From Beroe forskalii (lineage: Eukaryota; Ctenophora; Nuda; Beroida; Beroidae), in assembly GCA_011033025.1 (NCBI GenBank), contig WFMF01000008.1, positions 935,001 to 999,000 of the forward strand: DNA of 64,000 bases, given 5' to 3'. Positions 1 to 10,900 of this stretch are shown here, piece by piece (the stretch's first letter is position 1; each line of letters opens with the position of its first letter). Both the position numbers and the translations under genes were made by a program. The notes beneath the pieces were generated by a model. That model had not been told where the DNA came from, did not search any database, and worked only from the letters and a program-made list of their open reading frames with translations.

Positions 1-17
1 CCGAAGTTCCTTGTTCA

Positions 18-266
18 GGTACGTCTCCCATATAAACGGGAGCCTTCATTATCTATGACAATGACGTCACTCAGAAAAATATAATTAAGCGCACCTAGCG
101 CTTTAAGGACTAGGGTTAGGGTCAGGATTAGGGTCAGGATTTGTTAGGTTTAGGGTTAGGATTAAGGTTAGGGTTTTGGTTAGGGCTATGGTTAGGTTTA
201 GGATACAGAAAAATTGACGTTTAGATCTGTGACGTCACTCAGAGCCGTTTATATGGGAGAGATACC
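18..266. mobile_element. Small inverted-repeat element (MITE-like) with telomere-like interior
   Basis: The ends are imperfect inverted repeats of about 22 bp: 18-39 and 245-266, with TCTCCCATATAAACGG at 24-39 matched exactly by its reverse complement at 245-260. The element is flanked by the 8-bp direct repeat CTTGTTCA (10-17 and 267-274), which looks like a target-site duplication. The interior (about 110-205) is a degenerate run of TTAGGG-like hexamers. No coding capacity is visible, so it would be non-autonomous. An 8-bp duplication is typical of hAT-type insertions, but superfamily assignment is inference. Confidence 0.6.
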
Positions 267-423
267 CTTGTTCAGGGCCTCTCTCTGCCCTTCCTTCTCA
301 TCCTTAGTCTCAAGTTTCCCTTTCAATTCCTTTATTAGAGCTGAGTCTTGTTCTCGCTGTGCCTGGAGCTCCTCAAAACTTCTCATCAGCTGGTCTAGTT
401 TCTCTGACATCTTCTCAGTCATG
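267..423 (-). pseudogene. Retroelement gag N-terminal fragment (coiled coil)
   Basis: Reading leftwards from an ATG at 421-423 gives an open frame starting MTEKMSEKLDQLMRSFEELQ, rich in Glu, Lys and Gln with heptad-like leucines, as in coiled-coil N-termini of LTR-retroelement Gag proteins. The frame is cut after about 50 codons by the small inverted-repeat element at 18-266. The bases left of that insertion (1-17) appear to continue the same frame (LNKEL). Family assignment is weak because no capsid or zinc-knuckle region is in the window. Confidence 0.35.
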
Positions 424-1530
424 GCGCCGTGGGTTCTTTAAAACTGTCACCAGTGACGTATAGTAGTCGAACTAACCGTAGCTATAGCATAAAGCAGCAT
501 CGAGACATTCTATGTTGGGTAGTTGGGTTAGTGGTTGGATACTACAAGGTGAACTAATGAGCACCATGACGATAAGGAGATAACGAGTTTCTGTTGAAAG
601 GATTCGTGGTTCTGCAGAATTCGTTCAAGACGTTCTCTAACCCCTCCCTGTCCAGAGATCCAGGTTGGTGAATCAAGTTTTCAGCGATTTAAAGGGTAGC
701 ACTCTTTGTATAGAGTCGTTTACTACATTTTATAACGTGCTACCAAGTGCGTTGATACCCAACGCACGATTTGTACCCAGTATGTACTTTTTTGTAATGT
801 ATAAAGAAGCATTTTGCTTATCGCCATATAAGGTAATGTGGGTACAGGGTGTGTCTTGTGTACACCGTTCAAATTCAATGTACCCAAACACGCCCTTCGG
901 GTCAAAACCGAATACATCCCTAAGTGCTAAGGCTGCGCCCTCGGGAAGTTCAAGTATCCCAAAATGGAACCGACAGGCGCGTGTCTATGTCAATCATTGA
1001 ACACAAATTCCGATTTCACGATGGAATGAATAAGGGATATTTCAGGCTGCGCTGTATTCTGAGACAATGAGAAGGCTGATATCGCTCACCTGTACAGTGT
1101 ACTGTATAATGGACGTAGTCCTATCTTGGGGGAGAAAGTGTTCCCTGCAGTCGGTTGGTTATCGTGACGAAGTTCAACTCACTGGTAGGCTCACTGTAGA
1201 CCTGTCGGACTTAATAGAATAATTTGCTGTCGTATGTAAACTTGAAATACACATCAAACTGGCGTATTTTCTTGACAGACGTGCAGTGGACAAAGAATTT
1301 TGGAAGAAGTTAGAGATTTAATTTACAATGAAACGATCTGATTGTTTTCTGAAAATTCGAATATTCCATTAGATTACAAAACATACTTTCATTTTTCTCT
1401 TGATCACGCTTCCTCTTTAAAGTCACAATGAATATTAACTAAGACAGACGTTTAATTCAAATAAAACTGTGGTGAGGATGCTGCTTGAAACTTGATATCA
1501 AAGCAAGTACAATCGTGGAGACAGTGCAAA
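424..1530. other. No gene recognised
   Basis: Short open frames on both strands (for example 665-1000 +) show no family resemblance. The sequence contains several TGTACA/GTAC-rich palindromic stretches, such as around 1090-1110, a motif that recurs near 40.3 and 44.45 kb. No exon-like segment was seen. Confidence 0.4.
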
Positions 1531-1540
1531 CTTCACGTTC

Positions 1541-1679
1541 GCGGCGTTCTTGTGTGGGGCATATCGTGCCGACTCAAGCGTAGTACAGATGTTTTTGCGT
1601 AACGCGCGAAAACATTTGTACTACCTGTCAGGCGCAACCTGGAAGCCGCGCACGAATACGCAGCGCACAAGAACGCCGC
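1541..1679. repeat. Imperfect foldback repeat
   Basis: Outer arms GCGGCGTTCTTGTG (1541-1554) and its reverse complement (1666-1679) enclose a second inverted pair, GTAGTAC...GCG around 1580-1600 against CGCGAAAACATTTGTACTAC near 1604-1624. The segment is much more GC-rich than its surroundings. It looks like a foldback or MITE-like insertion. Confidence 0.5.
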
Positions 1680-1699
1680 GCACGCGTTAGTTCGACACG

Positions 1700-2900
1700 C
1701 CCCCGTAATTGTTTCGCGTTGTTGATTTAAAGTTTTGGGAATATGCTTGATGTTGGAATGAACAGTTTTAGCGCTGATATTTTTGATACACAAAACTGAA
1801 TTGGTTTTCTTTCATTATATCTTCGCTGCATGTTCAGTGCTTTGTAAATATGGGAAAAGCATTTTTTCATTTTAAGTGACAGGCACTACATTGTTAACAT
1901 GAATTCGTTTACTGATTGTATTGCAGTTATATATATTTTTATGGATACATATAATATATTTAGAAGCCCTTAGCGGTGCCCTCACGAGGGTTTTCAAACA
2001 AATCTTTCTTGAAATAAAGTGTTACAGATAAAAGCAAAAAATTCTAGCAATGAATATCAGGAATTTTCAAATGTATTCCAATAATTCATTAAAGCATGGG
2101 CATGGCAAAAGTCTTGCAGATCGATTTGTTTTAAATGATTGATTCTTTAATTGTTGATATACAATAATACAATATCTCCAAATTATTAATTAAGGTAAAG
2201 ATATCACTATAAGTTAAATGGATTTCACCCATCCGTAGCGCGCAACACTCGGAAATTTGGAGGGTCGTGTTGCAGACTCCCCCGGAAAAAAATGGCGCGC
2301 GGCGGAGGGTAGGGTAAAATCCTACTGAGTTAAACAATAAGTTAAACAATAATTTTTTATTTACTCCATAATATCACAATAAAAAAATACATCACATAAA
2401 AATAAATGAATAACTTTCATTTTCCATTGACTAGAGATCACCAAGCTGTCTAATATTTCATAAAAGTATTAAATGACCATTAATTGTTAGAAGCAATTTG
2501 AAGTATAATCCATATCATTGGCTTAAAAGGTTGATATACTTACATAGGAACATTAGGGATTAAAATCTCAATATATTGCCGCCCTTTTGTGATACCATTA
2601 ATTGAATGTTTTATCATGAGGAATAGGACATTTAGGTTAGCTCAGTAAAACATTTGGGTTATCATCTTGTCATGTATAAATGTTGTTATTCATTTGGGCC
2701 ATCCTTGGCCGGTGAAAGAAAGTAAGACAAAAAAAGTTTAGAAGACTTTTGTACATAATGTGCTATTCAAAAGAAACATGCCTTCTGATATTAACATACC
2801 ATACGATGCAACATAAGTATGTTAGAATGTTATTGCACATTAGGTATTGCACATTAGGTATTTTTGCTTATTAAACTTGTTCATTTTGTTTCAGTATTCC
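1700..2900. other. AT-rich spacer, no gene recognised
   Basis: This stretch is AT-rich and holds only short open frames. A GC-rich island at about 2235-2310 is not coding-like. The 5' untranslated part of the CR1-like element probably begins somewhere in the right half, but no clear 5' boundary could be seen. Confidence 0.35.
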
Positions 2901-2945
2901 TTATTACTATTATCCAGGAATTTGTGCCTGTGATACTCGTTTGTT

Positions 2946-4034
2946 GTGATGGAGGGTTTTACTACTCCATTTCATAGGATTAATAATGTTGATTCTCCAC
3001 CCACTGAAACTGAAGATAATGATTTCTCTACTGATGATGCTAATTGGAAGGATGTTATTTGTTCAGATGGAGATTGGGCTGTCGTGAACAATAGTAGAAA
3101 GACAAATAAAACTTATAAGAAGAAGAGGAGTTCAACTGGTGGAGAGAAAAGTCCATCATCATGGCAGAAGCCCAAAGTGTTCAAGTGTTCTGTTTCAGGC
3201 AGAAATGCCAACTATTGTGTTTGTAGAAAGCTTGTTATTGAAGCAGCTGATTCATTGATTTGCTGTGTACGGTGTGAAAGGAAGTTCCATGCAGGCTGCG
3301 TAAATCTGACTGGGCTGTCACCTGAGCATTTAAAGTTGTTGAAAAATTGGTGGTGTTTTTGTTGTCTGAACGCTAAATATGCTACAGATCCTGACCCAGA
3401 ATCTCATCAAGTTATCAGGAAAATAGTACGTGAAGAGCTGAATTCAGTGAGAGAAGAAATTGTTACAGTTAAAGAAGACCTTGTTTCAGCTACCAAATCT
3501 GTTCAAAGTGGTGTTAAAAATGATGTAAAAACTTATGCAGAGGTTATGAAATGTAATCAGAAAGAAGTATTAGATGCAGCACGGGGCCCAGCTCTAGTTA
3601 AGAATGTGTGTAAGACACTTAGCGTGGAGCAGATGGAAAGACAGAAGAAATTAAAGAATGTTGTTGTATCAAATGTTCCTGAAGCCCCATCAAATCTTGT
3701 TGGTGACCAACGAATTGCTCATGATATTAAATATCTGTCATCAGACAAGGTAGAAATGAAAAATCAAGAAATTTCAACATGTTTTAGAGCTGGCAGGATT
3801 CAACAAAATGAAAAGGGAGAAAATATTCCAAGACCTTTAGTTGCTGTTTTAAAGAGTGTTGAAGCTGCTGTGTTTTGGCATAATGGTGGAAAGGGTTATA
3901 AAACGCGTGGGTCACACTGGATCAATGAGGATTTATGTAAGGCAGACAGGGAAGCCAAGTTTTTTCTCAGAGAACAGAGAAGACAGAGATTGAGACAGAG
4001 AGAACAACAGATTCAAGAGATGAACCAGAAATAG
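2946..4034 (+). CDS. CR1-like ORF1: PHD-finger, coiled-coil protein
   Basis: This 362-residue protein has an acidic N-terminus. A Cys/His cluster at roughly residues 90-140 (CVCRK, CCVRCERKFHAGCV, WWCFCC) has the C4HC3 spacing of a PHD finger. A predicted coiled coil (VREELNSVREEIVTVKEDL) follows at about residues 160-185, then a basic C-terminus rich in Arg and Gln. ORF1 proteins of several CR1-group elements carry PHD-like fingers and are thought to act as nucleic-acid chaperones in the retrotransposition complex. The ORF ends in TAG at 4032-4034, and the ORF2 frame overlaps its last codons. Confidence 0.8.
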   Translation: MMEGFTTPFHRINNVDSPPTETEDNDFSTDDANWKDVICSDGDWAVVNNSRKTNKTYKKKRSSTGGEKSPSSWQKPKVFKCSVSGRNANYCVCRKLVIEAADSLICCVRCERKFHAGCVNLTGLSPEHLKLLKNWWCFCCLNAKYATDPDPESHQVIRKIVREELNSVREEIVTVKEDLVSATKSVQSGVKNDVKTYAEVMKCNQKEVLDAARGPALVKNVCKTLSVEQMERQKKLKNVVVSNVPEAPSNLVGDQRIAHDIKYLSSDKVEMKNQEISTCFRAGRIQQNEKGENIPRPLVAVLKSVEAAVFWHNGGKGYKTRGSHWINEDLCKADREAKFFLREQRRQRLRQREQQIQEMNQK

Positions 4035-4146
4035 AAAAATCCTTGGAATGTTCAGCATCAAAGAAGAATAATTTGAAAGTATATTATACCAATGCAAATA
4101 ATCTTTATGGAAAACTTACTGAACTGAAATTATTGATTAATACACT

Positions 4147-7131
4147 ATGTTTAGATATAATTTGTATAACAGAAACATTTTTCATGAAGATCTTGAAATG
4201 GCTGAAATTGGAATAAATGGTTTTGATGCTTATATTGGGAATCGTAACTTTAAATTAGACCGAACCAAGTGTATGAAGGATACTATTAGTGAAGGTGGTG
4301 GTTCTGTTATTTATGTACGAAAATCTATCAAAGTAATTGATGGAAGTTATGATAATGGCATAGACTCACTCTCATTGACAATTGAAACTGATGTTGGGAA
4401 AATTTTGATTGCATGTATGTATAGGTCTGCATCACTGAATGAAAGTCAGAACAATGAGTTTCTTGATTATTTTTCGTCCAAGGTCTCCCTTGCTGATGGG
4501 GAAGACATAGAAAAGTTGATTTTAGGAGATTTCAACTGCCCAGAAATCTCATGGCTTTCAGGCAATGTTGCTGGGCCCTTAAATTCAGCCAATAGAAATA
4601 ATGTTATGCAGCAAAATTTGTTAGAAATTGTCCATAACAATGGGTTATCTTGGCTTTTAACAGATGAAATCACACGTAGACGTAAAGTAGGATCTTCAAT
4701 ACAAAAGAGTACCATTGATCAAATATTTTGTACTGATGAATCCCTTGTAAGAGATTTTAAGATTCACCAACCACTAGGCAAAAGTGATCATGTTTCTATT
4801 GTTGTCGATTTGAACCTTTTTCAACCAACTGTAAATCACAATTATGAAGTAGATGACATGAAAAGGAAATGGGCCCAATTAGAACCTGAAGAACTTCTAC
4901 GAATGTCTCTTGATATTAATTGGGAGTTTAGTAGACCATGTTGTGATATGGATGTAGAAAAAGTTTGGGAAGAAATACATGGCAAGTTATTGAGTATCAC
5001 AGAAGACGTCCCCTTTGTTGTGACTGGTAAGCCAGGAAGTGACAATGATTATAACATGCCATGGGTTAATTCCTCTCTTAAGCGAGCACTGAAGTCAAAA
5101 AACAAAGCTTGGAGTACTTTTGATGATTCCCCTAATACCTCTAATCTAAACCTAGCACTATTTAAAACTCAAGCGTATGAAGAGTTAGAAATGAAATCCA
5201 AGTTGAATTATGAGAAGAAAATAACTAACAACTTAAAACATAACTCTAAGGCTTTCTTTTCCTATCTACGTAATCAACGTAAAGTAAAATCTATTGTTAC
5301 AACATTGAGGAAAGAGGATGAAGAAGGTTCAATGACAAGTAATGATTTCGAGACTGCAGAGTGCTTTGCAGATGCGTTTTCTTCTGTTTTTGTGAAGGAA
5401 CCTCTTGGACCCCTTCCTCAAAGTTGTTATAAAACTGGTGATGATGTTGACTTTGTTAATGAAATTAATATTGATGAAGAAGAGATTTACAATGAATTAA
5501 AGAGCCTGAACTTATACAAGAGTTTTGGACCTGATAACATCCATCCTAAATTGCTTTATTCACTTGCTGATAATAATGGCTTCTTAAAATGCATTAAAAT
5601 CTTATATGAAAAATGTATTGAGGAAAGGAAAATCCCATCATTATGGAAAACAGCAAATGTTATTGCCTTGCATAAGAAAGATTCTAAGCTCAATCCTTTA
5701 AACTATAGACCTGTGTCTTTGACTTGCATTTTATGTAAAGTTTATGAGAAATTTTTGAGGAAAAATATTCTTAAGATTGTTGATGGAAAAATGAATAAAG
5801 ATCAACATGGATTTGTTGAAGGAAAGTCATGTTTGTCTAATCTGTTGGAAACCATTGACTCCATCCTGGAAATGCTTGAACAAGATTGTCCAGTTGACAT
5901 ATTTTATTTTGATTTTTGCAAGGCCTTTGATTCAGTGCCCCACTATCGTTTGCTTGTCAAGCTTGAAAAGTATGGAGTAAATGGTCCTATTTTAGAAATC
6001 ATAAGAGATTTTTTACATGGCAGATTACTGAGAACTAGTGTTCGTGGGTGTTACTCTTCTACAAGAAAAGTTCTTTCAGGTGTCCCTCAAGGCTCAGTTC
6101 TGGGCCCTTTACTCTTCATCTTATTTATAAATGACTTGCCTGATGGATTAGAAAACATATCAAAATTATTTGCTGATGATTTGAAGTTGATTGTTAATGC
6201 CAGAAATAAAGATACTGTTATTAGCGACTTGAAACTATTAGAAGAATGGGAATCTTTATGGATGCTAAAGTTTAATCCTACAAAATGTAAAGTGATGCAT
6301 TTAACATATAATGACAATCCATTGAATCAATATTTTTTAGATGGAATTTTGCTTGAAGAAGTTAATACAGAGAAAGATTTAGGCCTGCTTATGAGTAATA
6401 GTTTAGGATGGAATGATAATATCAGATCTTGTATCAAGGATGCAAATAAATGTATTGGTTGGATCTCACGTAATTTGATGAATAGGGACCCCAAGATTTT
6501 ATCACGTGTTTACAAGGCAATAATTCGGCCCAAACTAGAATATTGTGTTCAAGCCTGGAGTCCTACCTCAGATCATGGTAATTGGTGTACTATTTTAGAA
6601 ATTGAGTCAATTCAAAGAAGATTTACACGCTTAGCTGATAATATTGGGCTTTTATCTTATTCTGAGAGATTGGATTTTATGAATTTAACCACTTTAGGGG
6701 AACGAAGAATTCGGGGTGATCTTATAGAGACATTCAAGGTTATCTCAGGAAAGGTTGACTATGCAAGCAATGTTTTTAAAGTCAGTCGTTCAGGCAGTAA
6801 TATTTTGAGTAAAGTTAATAATAATTCTAAAAAGGATATTTGTAAGCTTAGAATGTGTTTTCTTCCAGATAGAATAAAAAATTACTGGAATAAACTACCA
6901 GGAAGTGTCAAGAACTCTGAATCTGTAACTAGTTTTAAGATCAACTTGGATAAATTCAAGCATGATTCTAAGAATGACTCTTGTTATAACTTTTGGGAAG
7001 TTTCTAACCTGATTATTGATAAGATTGAAGGAAGCCCCAACTATAAACCACGTAAAGATAAGTTTAATAATTACCTGTTAGACAATCCTTTTATAGCAAG
7101 GAAAAAAGGTATAAATATTAATACTCATTAA
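4147..7131 (+). CDS. CR1-like ORF2: endonuclease and reverse transcriptase
   Basis: The 994-residue frame contains an APE-type endonuclease (LILGDFNCPEISW; a late GKSDHVSIVVDL motif, residues about 120-220). A reverse transcriptase follows: NYRPVSLTCILCKVYEK, FYFDFCKAFDSVPH, SGVPQGSVLGPLLFILFIND and the catalytic FADDLKLI, about residues 510-690. A C-terminal region with EYCVQAWSPT is typical of the family. The endonuclease N-terminus lies upstream in another frame (about 4030-4180: YTNANNLYGKLTELKLLI, then DIICITETFF). It joins this frame only if one base is missing in the T-run at 4178-4182. The listed ATG start is therefore a consequence of the frame break, not the native start. The element would make its own endonuclease and polymerase for target-primed reverse transcription. 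Confidence 0.85.
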   Translation: MFRYNLYNRNIFHEDLEMAEIGINGFDAYIGNRNFKLDRTKCMKDTISEGGGSVIYVRKSIKVIDGSYDNGIDSLSLTIETDVGKILIACMYRSASLNESQNNEFLDYFSSKVSLADGEDIEKLILGDFNCPEISWLSGNVAGPLNSANRNNVMQQNLLEIVHNNGLSWLLTDEITRRRKVGSSIQKSTIDQIFCTDESLVRDFKIHQPLGKSDHVSIVVDLNLFQPTVNHNYEVDDMKRKWAQLEPEELLRMSLDINWEFSRPCCDMDVEKVWEEIHGKLLSITEDVPFVVTGKPGSDNDYNMPWVNSSLKRALKSKNKAWSTFDDSPNTSNLNLALFKTQAYEELEMKSKLNYEKKITNNLKHNSKAFFSYLRNQRKVKSIVTTLRKEDEEGSMTSNDFETAECFADAFSSVFVKEPLGPLPQSCYKTGDDVDFVNEINIDEEEIYNELKSLNLYKSFGPDNIHPKLLYSLADNNGFLKCIKILYEKCIEERKIPSLWKTANVIALHKKDSKLNPLNYRPVSLTCILCKVYEKFLRKNILKIVDGKMNKDQHGFVEGKSCLSNLLETIDSILEMLEQDCPVDIFYFDFCKAFDSVPHYRLLVKLEKYGVNGPILEIIRDFLHGRLLRTSVRGCYSSTRKVLSGVPQGSVLGPLLFILFINDLPDGLENISKLFADDLKLIVNARNKDTVISDLKLLEEWESLWMLKFNPTKCKVMHLTYNDNPLNQYFLDGILLEEVNTEKDLGLLMSNSLGWNDNIRSCIKDANKCIGWISRNLMNRDPKILSRVYKAIIRPKLEYCVQAWSPTSDHGNWCTILEIESIQRRFTRLADNIGLLSYSERLDFMNLTTLGERRIRGDLIETFKVISGKVDYASNVFKVSRSGSNILSKVNNNSKKDICKLRMCFLPDRIKNYWNKLPGSVKNSESVTSFKINLDKFKHDSKNDSCYNFWEVSNLIIDKIEGSPNYKPRKDKFNNYLLDNPFIARKKGININTH

Positions 7132-7636
7132 TACATTATTTTATACTGGGATTATTTTTTCAGTTTATGTTTCTTGTATTTTTAAAATTGATATGTTATG
7201 ACTTTATAATAGCAGAATAGGAAATTTTGTGGCAGAATGCAAGCTTTCACCTGTATGTATATTATGAAGAAATGAGCCTGCCTTATGTTATTTATGATTG
7301 GTACCTGCTTGTGGTACAATGCTTATGTTTTTTAACTTATTGTTGTATTTCGAGTACCTTGTTAGGGTACATGATGAGTGAATAAGTGTGGCGAGGAATT
7401 GTATCCAATCGTGTTGTTGTATGACAAAATTTTAAACTAAACTAAACTAACTATCATGTGTTCTTACTCCATTTCTATTATTCTATTATTACTATGTTTG
7501 TGACAGATGAATAATTTGATTGACTACAGACTGTGCATCAGGTAACTCAACTTTAGGATTAGAGTCTAGGCTTTGGTTAAGGCTAGGATTTTGGTTAGGG
7601 TCAGGGCAGATAGATAAAGTTTCTTGAGGTAAAATC

Positions 7637-7793
7637 TGGGGCTCCTATAATCAAATTAGTCGTCTGTTGCATACATGAAGTAAGGAAAATAAAACAAGTA
7701 ATTTAATAAAACAAGTAATTTTATTAAATTACTTGTTTTATTTTCCTTACTTCATGTATGCAACAGACGACTAATTTGATTATAGGAGCCCCA
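7637..7793. repeat. Perfect palindrome, 75-bp arms, 7-nt loop
   Basis: Bases 7637-7711 are the exact reverse complement of 7719-7793, separated by 7 nt (CAAGTAA). The arms begin TGGGGCTCC and end GGAGCCCCA. The structure ends about 90 bp before the mannosidase start codon, so it falls in the promoter or 5' untranslated region. Confidence 0.95.
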
Positions 7794-7882
7794 ATAACAA
7801 TTATAGTGACAAATCAGTACAAGTGACAAATTGGTGTATAACAACCGTACAGCCAATTGTTACAACAAATAATATTCCTAGA

Positions 7883-7984
7883 ATGAGGTGTAAGCTTAAA
7901 AAGAGTTTATTCATTGGTCTTGTGCTGACCCTCATGTTTTGTACTCTATTACTTCTTCATCACGAGAAAGAATACAGAATCTCA
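7883..7984 (+). CDS. MAN2A1: MAN2A exon 1: cytosolic tail and signal anchor
   Basis: The ATG at 7883 begins MRCKLKKSLFIGLVLTLMFC, a short basic tail followed by a hydrophobic segment of about 18 residues, as expected for a type II Golgi anchor. An upstream in-frame start gives only a longer tail without this logic. The donor is TCA|GTAAGT, phase 0. Confidence 0.6.
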
Positions 7985-10900
7985 GTAAGTGCTTTTATTT
8001 CTCTTTAGATGTTATCACTGCAACAAACCTAATCAGCAGAGGATTAGGATCCACTGACAGATTCATCCTTTGATAAAATTTTGCCCAGAAAATAAGAGAT
8101 TAAGTGTAAAAAGCCTTTTGAGTTGGTTATACTATTATCTGAAAACATCAGTCTTCATTGCCTAGACCACTGCCTATTTCATATTTCTACTGAAATTTTG
8201 CTTATTAACCAACTACCTGCACCCCTTGGCCCCACCTCCCCCTTGCAAAACATTGATCCTATTTAGCTGCATTACTGATATATATATCAGGTTCACTTTT
8301 AGTACCTGCCACAACAATCACCTATTATACTTGGCAGATTAAAGATGTGCCGGTCATGTGACGTCACCAAGCTATGTCAAATTTTACACAAATGATGTAA
8401 CCAGCACATCACAAATCCATCAGTAAAGCATATCAGAATTAAGTTAAAAATAACATACTTTTCACCATAGTTTATTCTTGCTCCTTACTACTCAGTAGTA
8501 AGGTCTTCTGCTATGCCATGACCATGCATAATACATATTAAATAAACACAAGCATAATTTCGAATTTAAAGTTATCATGGTAATTATCATAATATATAAG
8601 AAAATCGAACATTACTGATGTAATCTTATATGCTTCTGTAATCTAATATGTTGGTTGATTATCATAATATTGTGTTCAGTCACACTTCACAGCACCATTT
8701 CAATTCAGAGAGGGGTAACAGCTGATATGAGGTCAGAAGTGTTACAGACATACACAGTTCCAAATGAATCATCTCTAATTGCTCCTGATATGAGGCCAGA
8801 AGTGTTACAGACAGACTTTGTGCCAAATGAATCATCTGAAACTGCTGCTGATGAAATTGGTGGATGTTCTGCAGTGAAGTCTATTGAGCACAATGGAGCT
8901 CAGATACAAGTTTCTATGCTCGTGGAGACACTTAACTTCAAATCAGATCATGGAGGTAGCATTTTATTGTATTGCATTATTTCTCTGTATTTCTTATAAC
9001 TCAGCTAATTACTTCTTTGTGTGTTAGATTGACAATTGCCCAAGTAGTCAATATAAGGTGTGACAGATTGCTTCTAATTATCACTCAGTATTATAGCATG
9101 AAACACTGTAACAAAACTTACACGAGACTTGTGTATTGTACCTAGTGCAAATGAGTTAATTACTTAATGACCCACTGTCTCAGGGAGAGACAAGTCATCG
9201 TTTCCTAACCTTGAACCTTTGCCATCAACAGAGCATCTCAAGGTTTACCTTGTCCCACATTCTCACTGTGATCCTGGTAGGTAAAGTAGAAGGGGAGAAT
9301 GAAATGTTGGCTGTAATATTTGTATCAAATAAATGTGATTATCCAATATTGATCAAGGTTGAAAGGATTAACTTTTGAATATACATCACCGTCTGTTCTG
9401 CTGTGATGAAAATAAAGTTGAGTTCCTGTCAAAAGGACAATATTTCGAATTTAAGATTTTATTCCTTCTAAAAAGCAATCACTGAACTTCACTATATCAG
9501 CACTCATCATGTAGGTATTTGCAGGTTGGTTAGAAACATACATGGAGTATTATGAACGTACAGTTCGGGGTATACTTACCAACTTGTACAGTTTTGCCAT
9601 AGCCCACACAGACTTCAAGTACATTTACGCAGAGGTGAGTTCGTTTACGTTGCAACTGTGCACTACACTAACAATACGTCATGTACATACCATGCTAAAC
9701 TGGTAGTTAGGCGCCAATAGTTTTATTAGTTATGAAATCAAGGTAATAATAAATTTACACGTTGACAACCTCTGCATGTAGGTGTAACGTGCTGAACTTG
9801 TTAAAATGATAGTTGTCAAATGTCTGCACCTGCAACTCATGTAATACCTAGAAACTGATATTGGTACATTTCTGGGAGGGGGATTAGGACATTGCTTGTG
9901 AATTATTGAATCATGATGAATATCAAATACGAGATGGCAGTTTTAACTTTTATCAAATCTACAGCTGTACGAGATTTATTTGTTTTTCCCGCCCTGGCCA
10001 GGGCGGTAACCCCCTGCATATCAGAAAAATAAAAAGAAATAGAGAGTCGAGACCTATCTAGATCGATTCGTCGTAAAATTTTAGGTCTAGGACAACCGTT
10101 CTTATCGATACGCGTATACTTAGATCGGGCGCTACAGTAACGTAACTGGCCAGGGCTATATATGAGAATTCAGTGTCACAGGAGTTTTAATAATAATTTC
10201 CGTCTGTAGGACAACCTTCTGATAAGGAAAAAAAAAAAAAAACAAAAAACTTGCGTTTGAAAATGGTGAAGGGAAGCATCTGAGAGCTTTGAAACCTATC
10301 TTAAACGATTCCTCGTCAAATTTTACGTAGAGGTCGACCCCTCTCGAGTGAATGCGTATACCAAAATCTCGGATATCCTCCCCTCGAACGTAACCTTGCC
10401 AGGACACTATACTAAAAAGAAATAGTTGGGAATATTTATATACTTATATGGTATAGCTGATAATTTAGGACCAAATTTGAATCGCTGAGATCTCGAGAAC
10501 CACAAATGGTAGAGCCTTGATCGAGGGCGGGTTTTTTTCAACTAAGATGGGAGAATGTAATAGGCTATGTAGGAAGTTTCGCGGATCGATTTTTTTCCTG
10601 TTATGACGTCATCAAAATCGATAAAATCACGATTTTAGCGAAAAACGTAATTTGGACCACTTTGAAGCACTGTATCTGAAAAGTTTTCTACCGCGTCATG
10701 TTTTCCCGACTTAGCATCTAGACCTCGAGATTTAGCCACAAAAGAAGTTTCATGGTGATTGGTGAAAAATGAGGTCGTGGGGGCCTCCAAAAATCGAGGA
10801 TCTTTACTAGGCCAAAATATGGTGACTTTGAGCATCTATATCTCAGCTCACCAACATTGCTCCATCTTTCCAGGCGAATCAATGTTCTTTTGCAGTAAAA

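Larger units (their letters stand above)
2946..7452 (+). mobile_element. CR1-like non-LTR retrotransposon, nearly intact
   Basis: Two long open frames in the usual non-LTR order are followed by a 3' tail of short repeats of an AAACT pentamer (about 7431-7452), as in CR1-group elements. There is no RNase H domain and no poly(A) tail. ORF1 carries a PHD-like finger and ORF2 carries endonuclease and reverse transcriptase. A single-base frame break near the start of ORF2 is the only clear lesion. The 5' end and target-site duplications were not resolved. Confidence 0.85.

Noticed and set aside
100..210. True telomere
   Set aside because: The TTAGGG-like units are degenerate, the tract is about 100 bp, and it lies inside a small transposon with target duplications.
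7823..7882. Longer N-terminus for the mannosidase starting at the upstream ATG
   Set aside because: It adds a non-basic tail without family support; ATG 7883 followed by MRCKLKK and the hydrophobic anchor fits a type II protein better.
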